From: Parcubacteria group bacterium GW2011_GWA2_38_13
Lineage (GTDB): Bacteria; Patescibacteriota; Patescibacteriia; Buchananbacterales; GWA2-38-13
DNA: 33,221 nt
NCBI GenBank assembly: GCA_000992395.1
Contig: LBUD01000004.1
Span: 1-33,221, forward strand
Direction: 5' to 3'
Shown: positions 21,790 to 29,326 of the stretch, one piece after another
How positions within the stretch are numbered: position 1 is the first letter of the stretch
How the letters are laid out: each line of letters begins with the position of its first letter
The notes under the pieces: model-generated
The model's input: the letters and a program-made list of their open reading frames with translations, nothing else
Database searches by the model: none
Told to the model about the DNA's origin: nothing
Program-made: the position numbers and the translations under genes

Positions 21790-24498
21790 ATGCCATCTAA
21801 ACCTCCTATTTATTCAGAAGTCAATACACGAACTGCTCTAAACACACAATTTGCTTTAGCGCTATCTTTTTTTGGCATTTCTTTTTTTGTTGCCATGGCA
21901 AGCTATACCATGAGTACGATTAACGGAAATGTTAATAATAGTAATGGCAATGTAAATGGGGGAACGCCAACACCAACCAAGACCCCTACACCGACACCTA
22001 CGCCCACACCAACCCCATCCCCCGCTTGCTGTGAGCTGGATTGTCAGGCCATCCAGGGGATTGCAACCTTTGACGGTAAAACAAAAGTGAATAAATGCGT
22101 GCAGACAACAGCGGATCAATGCAGTTGTTTACGGCAGGCGACGATCTGCAGCGATGGTTCCCAAGGAGCAGGCGATGGTTTTAATTGTAAAAGCGCCACT
22201 CCTCATCCCGGTATGGAATGTAAAGAAGACCCGGCTGATAGTATAAAAAAATGCATGCAACCTCCTCCACCACCGCCTCCTGCCTGTTGCGAAATCACCT
22301 GCAAGCTTTTTAATTGGATGGCAGGATTTCCTCCCACTTTTACTACTTGCGTTTCAGCAACTCAAGATCAATGCAAGGATGATGCCATGTGTGAACAGCG
22401 GTATCAAACTAAATGTACCGCAGGATATGATGAGCCATCAGGTGATATGTATGAATTTTCCTCCTGCGCTTTTCATGCCAACATGGTTTGCGATGCTGAA
22501 AAAATTCCGCCAAAATGTATGGCTCCGCCTCTGCCCAAAACCGGCTGTTGTGAATATAAAGACAATGCAGGGGCGCCTCAATGCATGGAAAACCAGACTG
22601 AATTGGGATGCAAAAATCTTAACGGCGATTGGGATGGATTCTGCAATGCCTGTGATATAATCACCAATTCTTGCCGTGACGCGCTTTGTTGCCAAGCAGG
22701 CAACCGATGTTCACAAGTTTCCCAGGCGCAAGATTGCGCCAACCTTGGCGGTACGCCGTCTCGAGGCCAGTGCAACAATACCATGGGCAAGTGCGAAGAA
22801 ACCGGCTGTTGCGACAATTTTGCCGATCCGAATAATAACCAAGATCATCAATTGTCAAAATCTGAATGTGATCAAAAATCGGGAGAGTGGCATCCCGCTA
22901 CTCTTTATGACCACACCACGGCTTCTTGTGAAGAACTCGGCTGCTGCCAAGCCGGGATTGCGGCAGCTTCGCAATGTACTGATAGTTCAAAAGACAAATG
23001 CCCAAATAACTGGGTGCAAAACGCTGAGTGTAGCTATCCAACTGGCGAGTGCGTGCCAAGACCAGGCGACATAAAAATGAGTATTGATGCGATGCCCGAT
23101 TCGGGTGATGAGGGGAATAAATATGTCCGCCCGACTACGGATCAAACCATAATATGTAGTGGCAGGGTGGAGAATTACAAAGGATGGAGCGTTGCATTAT
23201 ATATATCCGGGCTTAACGGCCAGCCGTTCACGCACGATTATGATGTTTGTAAATCAGGTAATGATCCGTGCAATTTTTCCATTTCCATCCCCGGCAGCGC
23301 TACTATTGCGGGGGATACGGTGCGCTGTACTCTCGATGCGTATGCCCCGGGTGATAATTACGAAACAACAAGTGATGATACAACGGTTCAAGTATGCGTG
23401 TATTTAGGAACCGGTACGGTGCCGAGAGAGACAGCATCAAATCAATTCATTGATGTTGTATTCCTCGGAAATAAATATGCTGATCCTGCCGATTACACCG
23501 CTTGGAAAAGTATTGCTTTGCGATATAAAAATGTGATTGCCGCCACGGATCCATTCAGCCAATATAATAATAAATTGCGATATTGGAGAATTGATACAAG
23601 TGGTCCGGGTGGAAGCGGGAATGATTTAGGATGTAAAAGCGACGGATATTGTGATAATCCTGCTTTGTTAAATCTTTTTGATGTATGTGATTTTGGTTAC
23701 AATCGCGGTGTTGTTGTGCTGAATAATGATGATATGCTTGCGGGGGCAAGGGCATTCACGAAACAAAATTATATCGTCGTGCCCTCGAAAAAGAAAATTT
23801 TAAACATATTTACCCCCGAACACACCATGCTCCATGAATTTGGACATTTATTCGGTTTATCTGATGAATATTTTTCGGCGCGCGAGGGATGGAATGAACT
23901 GTTTGCTTTGAAAAGCAGCACATCAAATTGTTCCGTTGAAAACCTTACTGTCTCCACGGAACTAAATCCTTGCATAAAAGAAAAAGGCGGCGTCTTTGCT
24001 AACCCTCCAGGTCGTGGATGGTGCGATAGAGTGAATCAGGATCCAGTAGCCGATCCTTCTTGCGCTGGTCTGAGAATTAATAAAACGCCCGATGGCTATA
24101 CTGATCCATCGTCAGAATGCCTCACTAAACAAGGATGCGTTGGCACGGCAGCACGATATTTTGATGCGTCATGTAAATTAAAAAATAATCCAAATGAATG
24201 CTGGAATACCCCAAACTGTCAATGGACATCGGTATGTTTTGATTATCACCAGAAGGTATGTATAAATAAATACGCTGACTATAATATTGGGATTAATTGT
24301 GATGCCGGTACGGGTTGCTACCCTGGTTGCGCATCTTTCCGCTCATCTATTGATTCAGTGATGAACAACCGCGGTAATACCTCATTGTTTAATGCGGTAT
24401 CAAAAAAGATTATCGAAAATGGAATCCTCTGTGAAACTATGGGTGTTGCGCAATGCCCAATTATCCAACAGCCACCGACATATTCCGATCCGTTTTAG
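21790..24498 (+). CDS. Secreted Cys-rich M64-like zinc metallopeptidase
   Basis: 902-aa surface protein. One hydrophobic helix (about residues 22-43) is followed by an Asn-rich spacer and a PTPTPTPTP linker (about 58-78). Residues about 80-430 hold at least six modules opening with a vicinal Cys pair (CCELDC, CCEITC, GCCEYK, LCCQAG, GCCDNF, GCCQAG). After a beta-type region comes a peptidase domain: FIDVVFLGNKY near 555 and TMLHEFGHLFGLSDEY near 679-694, giving HExxH, then Gly and an Asp-Glu pair as in M64 (IgA-peptidase type) or related zincins. The C-terminal 200 residues are again Cys-rich. A prokaryotic target is unknown. tatD begins 11 bases after its stop. Confidence 0.82.
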   Translation: MPSKPPIYSEVNTRTALNTQFALALSFFGISFFVAMASYTMSTINGNVNNSNGNVNGGTPTPTKTPTPTPTPTPTPSPACCELDCQAIQGIATFDGKTKVNKCVQTTADQCSCLRQATICSDGSQGAGDGFNCKSATPHPGMECKEDPADSIKKCMQPPPPPPPACCEITCKLFNWMAGFPPTFTTCVSATQDQCKDDAMCEQRYQTKCTAGYDEPSGDMYEFSSCAFHANMVCDAEKIPPKCMAPPLPKTGCCEYKDNAGAPQCMENQTELGCKNLNGDWDGFCNACDIITNSCRDALCCQAGNRCSQVSQAQDCANLGGTPSRGQCNNTMGKCEETGCCDNFADPNNNQDHQLSKSECDQKSGEWHPATLYDHTTASCEELGCCQAGIAAASQCTDSSKDKCPNNWVQNAECSYPTGECVPRPGDIKMSIDAMPDSGDEGNKYVRPTTDQTIICSGRVENYKGWSVALYISGLNGQPFTHDYDVCKSGNDPCNFSISIPGSATIAGDTVRCTLDAYAPGDNYETTSDDTTVQVCVYLGTGTVPRETASNQFIDVVFLGNKYADPADYTAWKSIALRYKNVIAATDPFSQYNNKLRYWRIDTSGPGGSGNDLGCKSDGYCDNPALLNLFDVCDFGYNRGVVVLNNDDMLAGARAFTKQNYIVVPSKKKILNIFTPEHTMLHEFGHLFGLSDEYFSAREGWNELFALKSSTSNCSVENLTVSTELNPCIKEKGGVFANPPGRGWCDRVNQDPVADPSCAGLRINKTPDGYTDPSSECLTKQGCVGTAARYFDASCKLKNNPNECWNTPNCQWTSVCFDYHQKVCINKYADYNIGINCDAGTGCYPGCASFRSSIDSVMNNRGNTSLFNAVSKKIIENGILCETMGVAQCPIIQQPPTYSDPF

Positions 24499-24509
24499 TT
24501 TTAAATATT

Positions 24510-25355
24510 ATGCTTTTTGATTCTCACGCCCACATAAATTTTGAGTCTTTTGAAAATATTTGGAAAGAAGTTTTGGATGACTGCCAAAAAAATGATATTT
24601 GGGTGGTAAATATCGGTTCACAATTTCCGACTTCAAAACGAGCTGTTGAAATTGCCGAAGAATATGAAAAAGGAGTGTACGCATCCATCGGAGTCCATCC
24701 CATCCATTCTCATGAACAAGAGAATGCATTTGATTATAAAAAATTTGTTGATCTGATAACTGTAGGGGCGGGTCTTGTGCCCGCCCAAGATTCGGGCGAC
24801 CACAAGGGTCGCCCCTACAATACGAATAAAATCGTTGCAATCGGCGAAACCGGCCTTGATTTTTTTCATAGCGCCAAATATTTTGAAATACAAAAGAAAA
24901 CATTTATTGAACAGATAAATTTGGCAAAAGAATTTGATTTGTCGCTGATCATCCATGGGCGCAACAGCAAGGATGGCGCAATAAACTGTTATCAAGAGAT
25001 TTATAAAATTATAAAAAAAGAAAAAGTAAAAAATGCCGTAGTGCATTGTTTCGGAGGAAACGCTGATGAGGCAAAACAATTTATGGGCTTAGGGTTGTAT
25101 ATCGGCGTCACCGGCATTGTCACTTTCAAGAATGCAAAAGAACTTCAGTCAATGGTTCGCGATGTCATACCTTTAGAAAAAATACTTATTGAAACCGATT
25201 CGCCGTACCTCGCGCCGGATCCGCACCGCGGAGAACAAAACAAACCGCAATACGTGGAATATGTTGCGCGAAAAATCGCTGAACTTAAAAATATTTCGTA
25301 TGAAAAAGCGTGTGAAGTTTTATGCGCAAACGCACGGAAATTTTATAATGTTTAA
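24510..25355 (+). CDS. TatD-family metal-dependent DNase
   Basis: TIM-barrel hydrolase of the TatD family, linked to 3'-5' exonuclease activity and DNA or tRNA quality control. Metal-site motifs: FDSHAHINF (HxH), IGETGLDFF, IIHGRNS, VVHCFGG and ETDSPYLAPDPHRGEQNKP. The ATG at 24510 (not 24453) starts the family sequence MLFDSHAH and avoids overlap with the metallopeptidase gene. Length 281 includes an insertion of about 20 residues, VGAGLVPAQDSGDHKGRPYN, encoded by an interspersed palindromic repeat just before the GETGLD motif. All catalytic motifs remain, so activity may survive. It is probably cotranscribed with the upstream gene. Confidence 0.94.
   Translation: MLFDSHAHINFESFENIWKEVLDDCQKNDIWVVNIGSQFPTSKRAVEIAEEYEKGVYASIGVHPIHSHEQENAFDYKKFVDLITVGAGLVPAQDSGDHKGRPYNTNKIVAIGETGLDFFHSAKYFEIQKKTFIEQINLAKEFDLSLIIHGRNSKDGAINCYQEIYKIIKKEKVKNAVVHCFGGNADEAKQFMGLGLYIGVTGIVTFKNAKELQSMVRDVIPLEKILIETDSPYLAPDPHRGEQNKPQYVEYVARKIAELKNISYEKACEVLCANARKFYNV
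24761..24819. repeat. Palindromic interspersed repeat inserted in frame in tatD
   Basis: Ends are perfect 10-bp inverted repeats TGTAGGGGCG (24761-24770) and CGCCCCTACA (24810-24819). Inside are two hairpins: GGGCGGG/CCCGCCC (24766-24786) and GGGCGACC/GGTCGCCC (24794-24814). It matches the GTAGGGGCGGGTCTTGTGCCCG family that I recall as an interspersed repeat whose translation GLVPA...GDHKGRPY appears in many unrelated proteins. Confidence 0.92.
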
Positions 25356-25374
25356 AAAAAGCTCAATTATTTTT

Positions 25375-25403
25375 TTGTTGTTTTCTGTTAATTATGGTAT
25401 AAT
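25375..25403 (+). promoter_or_regulatory. Extended -10 promoter of the 1238-aa surface protein gene
   Basis: TTGTTG (25375-25380), 17-base spacer, TGGTATAAT (extended -10, hexamer 25398-25403). Leader would be about 11 bases. The TGGTATAAT core is identical to that of the dockerin gene. Confidence 0.7.
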
Positions 25404-25420
25404 ATTACAATATAAAAAAT

Positions 25421-28400
25421 ATGAACATATTAAATTTCTTAAAAAAAGTTAATGTAAATATTATTCTCGTTGGATATTTTTTTGTTTATTTATTTGTATT
25501 TTCTTCTGGCACGGTATTTGCGGCGCGAACACCTGGCGCAACGGCATATTGGCCGATCAAAGAAAATGCCGGTTACATTATTTCTGATCAAGGGACGGCT
25601 CCAAAAATGGATCTCATTATTTTTAATGGAGGATCAAATCCAAACATTACCTTTTTACCGGGCTCTCTAAATGGAATTTTTTTTAATGACGCTTTTTTCA
25701 GTAATTTAACCCATCTTAGCGCTTCTACTGATAGTAAGATTGTGAATGCTATTAAAGCTGTTGGAAACACAGGATTTACTTTTGATGTCTGGTATAAGCC
25801 CTCTGATGTCTCTGCTACAGTTAATGCACCTATTATCGCGTCGTCACTTAATAATACTCTAATTAATTTTGCCATAATACAAGAAGGAAGAGATGTTGTA
25901 TTTAAGGGCATCTCAAAAAAGAATTTATCTTCGCCCCCTGCTTATCAGGAAATTCATAGATGTGTGGATTGTTTATTGGCGGGCACACCTTATTATATAG
26001 GATTTTCTGCGAATACAAATAATACTATAAATTATAGAGTTATTCCCTCTGGAACCATTAACATCACAAATTCTCAATATAATGTGGGATTTGCTCCGGT
26101 CTACCTGGATTACGAGGAATGGGATGCATCCTGGCCGTTTCATGTTGGAAGTTATTGGCCGGTTGCTCCAAATATTGCTCCAGGTATGGGGGGGTTGATT
26201 AAGGGAGATATTTATCAACTAGCATTTTATAATAAGTCGTTAACACCTGAAGAAACGGCTAACAATTATTTCGCAGGATATAGAACCACTGATCTCGACG
26301 GGGATGGGCATGCTTCTACCGCGGATGGCGGCGAAGACTGCAACGATAGTAATGCAAATATTCATCCGGGGCTTGCAGATACTTGTGAGACACTTAATAT
26401 TGATGATGATTGTAGTGGCACGGCAGATGAAGACGAACAGGTTAAAATATATTATCGTGATAACGATGGTGATACGTTTGGGAATACTTCCAATTCGGCA
26501 ACGCAGTGTTTGAGTACAAGCTCAGAACCGACTAAATGGGTTTTAGATAATGCTGACTGTAACGACAATAACGCCTCTATCAAGCCTGGTGCTATAGAAA
26601 TTTGTGATAATATTGATAATAATTGCAATGCCTCCATTGATGAGGGCTTTACGCAAACAACATATTATCTTGATAATGACGGTGACGGAAGGGGCGTTTG
26701 GAATGGTGTTCCACAGCAATATTGTACAGGAAGCCAGCCCGCAGGATGGGTTACAAATAATAATGATTGTGATGACAGCGATGTTGCCAGTACAAACGAA
26801 CCTTGGTGTCATATAGGTGGGACGTGTATTCAAAATTTAGACCGTAATTCCGCAAACCAATGTCAACAATGTATGTCCGCCGTTTCTCACACAGCATGGC
26901 AGTCTATGCCACCAAACACTTCCTGTTCAGACGGTAATGCTTGTACTAACCCCGATACTTGTCAGGCAGGAGCGTGTTCTGCCGGAGCAGCCATTTCCTG
27001 TGCGGCTGCCACAGCCTGTAAAAATGCCAGCACCTGTAATATTGCAACGGGCGCGTGTTCAATACCCATCAACAAAGTAAATGGTACCGGCTGCTCAGAC
27101 GGTAATGCTTGTACTAACCCCGATACTTGTCAGGCAGGATCATGCACCTCTGGAATCGCTATTATTTGCGCTTCGGCAACAGACTGTAAAAGTGCATCAG
27201 CTTGCAATACTGCAACGGGCGCATGTTCAGTGCCAATCAACAAAGCCAACGGCATAGTCTGTGGCGATTTGAATGCTGACGGCTGTTCCTATGATACCTG
27301 CAATGCCGGTATTTGTACGGCTGGCGTAACCCCACCCCCATCATGCGTAGACGGCAATGCCTGCACTCAAGATGTTTGCACGGACACTGCAAATCCAGAC
27401 AAAACAAACTATTCCTGTGCCCACCCTGCGGCTGCGGGCAAATGCGTGATTGGAGGCACATGTTATGCCAATGGCGATAAAAATCCAGCAAATGATTGCC
27501 AGTACTGTAATACCGCCCTCGGCACTTCCGTATGGTCAAATTACGCTACGACGCAGATTTGCAACAAAGACTCTAACGGCTGCACCAAGGATGACAAGTG
27601 CAATGGCACAGGCACATGTGTTGCGGGAACAAATCAGGCCTGCGACGATTCCAAAACCTGCACCACAGATTCCTGCACGAACACGGGTACGGCAGCAAAT
27701 CAATTTAATACATTCTCTTGCAGCAACCCAGTAAACGTAAATACCTGTTTAATCGCTGGCGTTTGTAAAAACGAAAACGATACCAATGGAACCAACACCT
27801 GCCAAATATGCAAATCAGCCTCAAGTAAGACTGCCTGGACCAACCAGCCAAACATCACGGCCTGCAACAAAGATTCCAACGGTTGTACTTTGAATGACAA
27901 ATGCAGTGGGCTTAACCCAAGCACGTGCGTTGCTGGCGCGGCGCCAAACTGCGAAGAAACACCAGCCAATCTCTGCACGGCAGATGCTTGCACATCTACG
28001 GGCAATAATACTTATAATTGTACGCATGCAGCAGTTGCTGGCAAATGTGTGATTGGAGGCGTGTGTTATGCCAATGGCGATAAAAATCCTGTAAACGATT
28101 GCCAGTATTGTAATACAGCAGCCAACACTTTTGCCTGGTCCAATTATGCTGCAACACAAATCTGCAACAAAGATTCTAACGGCTGCACCAAGGATGACAA
28201 GTGCAATGGCACAGGTACATGTGTTGCGGGAACAAATCAGGCCTGCGACGATTCCAAAACCTGCACCACAGATTCCTGCACAAACACGGGTATGGCAGCA
28301 AATCAATTTAATACATTCTCTTGCAATAGCGTGTTTAATGGAGTCGGATGCTTTATAGCAAGCTCATGTTATGCGGCTAACGTCGTAAACCCGGGGAATA

Positions 28401-29137
28401 AATGCCAAATGTGTAATCCCGCAACCAACTCTACCGGCTGGACTCCAAAAAATTGTAATGATTTAAATGCCTGCACTTCCGATTCATGTAATCTTGGATC
28501 CGGAGCGTGTGTTAATACAAATACGGTAGTGTGTAATACTCCTCCCAATATAGCTCCCAATTCGGCACAATGTTATAATTCGCCGGGTACATGTACTCCT
28601 GCGACAGGCATTTGCAATTATACGCCGAAACCAAATACGGAAAGCTGCATTGATGGTTTGGTTTGCACAGAAAATGAAAAGTGCAATGGCGCTGGAAGCT
28701 GTTTGGGAACGCGTATTACCGTAGAATCAAATTGCGACGACGGCATTGATAATGATTGCGATGACAAATGCGATACAAGCGGATGCGCGGGTATGGCAGC
28801 AGATCTTCCGGATTGCAGTGACGTCAATAAGCCCGTCGCGGTTATTAGTACGCCATTTAATACAAAAAAAGGAAAAATAATTTTTGCTTTTGTGGGGACG
28901 TCAATTACTATTGATGCGTCATTAAGCAGAGATCCAAGACGGGAGGACATTGAATTCAGTTGGATTAAAAAAACCGTGTCAGATGTTACTTTGGCAGGCA
29001 CAGATACTCAAAGAACCACATTATCAAATCTAACAAAAGAAGAAATTTTAGAAATTGAGCTTACTGTAAAAAATGAAAGCAAATTTACGGGAACAGATAG
29101 GGTATTTGTTGTTGTGAGCAAAGATTGCAGAAATTAG
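25421..29137 (+). CDS. Giant secreted LamG/MopE-like/Cys-rich repeat protein
   Basis: 1238 aa. A signal peptide ends in TVFA-A near residue 35. Next is a LamG/concanavalin-like domain (about 37-285, including FTFDVWYKPSD and YQLAFYNKSLTPEE). Residues about 290-465 contain three MopE-type putative metal-binding repeats (DLDGDGHAS...DCNDSNANIHPG, YYRDNDGDTFGN, YYLDNDGDGRG). A long Cys-rich array (about 466-1110) of CSDGNACTNPDTC-type and CNKDSNGCTKDDKC-type modules includes two near-identical 100-aa blocks. CDDGIDNDCDDKCDTSGC is near 1108. The C-terminus looks like a PKD/REJ-type beta domain (VAVISTPF...DASLSRDP). No sortase signal or C-terminal membrane helix is seen. Probable adhesin or surface filament; MopE-type motifs are linked to copper binding in the founding family. 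Confidence 0.85.
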   Translation: MNILNFLKKVNVNIILVGYFFVYLFVFSSGTVFAARTPGATAYWPIKENAGYIISDQGTAPKMDLIIFNGGSNPNITFLPGSLNGIFFNDAFFSNLTHLSASTDSKIVNAIKAVGNTGFTFDVWYKPSDVSATVNAPIIASSLNNTLINFAIIQEGRDVVFKGISKKNLSSPPAYQEIHRCVDCLLAGTPYYIGFSANTNNTINYRVIPSGTINITNSQYNVGFAPVYLDYEEWDASWPFHVGSYWPVAPNIAPGMGGLIKGDIYQLAFYNKSLTPEETANNYFAGYRTTDLDGDGHASTADGGEDCNDSNANIHPGLADTCETLNIDDDCSGTADEDEQVKIYYRDNDGDTFGNTSNSATQCLSTSSEPTKWVLDNADCNDNNASIKPGAIEICDNIDNNCNASIDEGFTQTTYYLDNDGDGRGVWNGVPQQYCTGSQPAGWVTNNNDCDDSDVASTNEPWCHIGGTCIQNLDRNSANQCQQCMSAVSHTAWQSMPPNTSCSDGNACTNPDTCQAGACSAGAAISCAAATACKNASTCNIATGACSIPINKVNGTGCSDGNACTNPDTCQAGSCTSGIAIICASATDCKSASACNTATGACSVPINKANGIVCGDLNADGCSYDTCNAGICTAGVTPPPSCVDGNACTQDVCTDTANPDKTNYSCAHPAAAGKCVIGGTCYANGDKNPANDCQYCNTALGTSVWSNYATTQICNKDSNGCTKDDKCNGTGTCVAGTNQACDDSKTCTTDSCTNTGTAANQFNTFSCSNPVNVNTCLIAGVCKNENDTNGTNTCQICKSASSKTAWTNQPNITACNKDSNGCTLNDKCSGLNPSTCVAGAAPNCEETPANLCTADACTSTGNNTYNCTHAAVAGKCVIGGVCYANGDKNPVNDCQYCNTAANTFAWSNYAATQICNKDSNGCTKDDKCNGTGTCVAGTNQACDDSKTCTTDSCTNTGMAANQFNTFSCNSVFNGVGCFIASSCYAANVVNPGNKCQMCNPATNSTGWTPKNCNDLNACTSDSCNLGSGACVNTNTVVCNTPPNIAPNSAQCYNSPGTCTPATGICNYTPKPNTESCIDGLVCTENEKCNGAGSCLGTRITVESNCDDGIDNDCDDKCDTSGCAGMAADLPDCSDVNKPVAVISTPFNTKKGKIIFAFVGTSITIDASLSRDPRREDIEFSWIKKTVSDVTLAGTDTQRTTLSNLTKEEILEIELTVKNESKFTGTDRVFVVVSKDCRN
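27425..28326 (+). repeat. Two long intragenic direct repeats, offset 600 bp
   Basis: Block 27425-27725 and block 28025-28325 are nearly identical, above all from GGCTGCACCAAGGATGACAA onward; differences are mostly third-base changes. They encode the KDSNGCTKDDKCNGTGTCVA modules of the Cys-rich array and could recombine to change array length by 600 bp (200 codons). Confidence 0.85.
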
Positions 29138-29152
29138 CCATTAATTTTTTAT

Positions 29153-29183
29153 AAAAAACATCGGAATCATTCCGGTGTTTTTT
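29153..29183 (+). terminator. Rho-independent terminator after the giant surface protein gene
   Basis: ACATCGGA pairs with TCCGGTGT (one G-U) around ATCAT, with A6 before and T7 after. Confidence 0.85.
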
Positions 29184-29205
29184 TATATTTTCAATTACGG
29201 GCTAC

Positions 29206-29234
29206 TTGTAAAAAGTTCGGATTTTCATTAAAAT
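29206..29234 (+). promoter_or_regulatory. Probable promoter and structured leader of hppA
   Basis: TTGTAA (29206-29211), 17-base spacer, TAAAAT (29229-29234). The leader would be about 85 bases and holds an interrupted hairpin GCAAAAA (29255-29261) with TTTTTGC (29285-29291), and TATCT/AGATA inside. Confidence 0.5.
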
Positions 29235-29326
29235 AACTATATACATAAACCAATGCAAAAATATCTTATTTTAGATAAATAATGTTTTTGCTTTTATATT
29301 TTATTCATAATTATATTAAATAATAT

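Noticed and set aside
27821-28306. 161-aa and other reverse ORFs in the Cys-rich array
   Set aside because: Shadows created by repeated codon pattern of the plus-strand gene.
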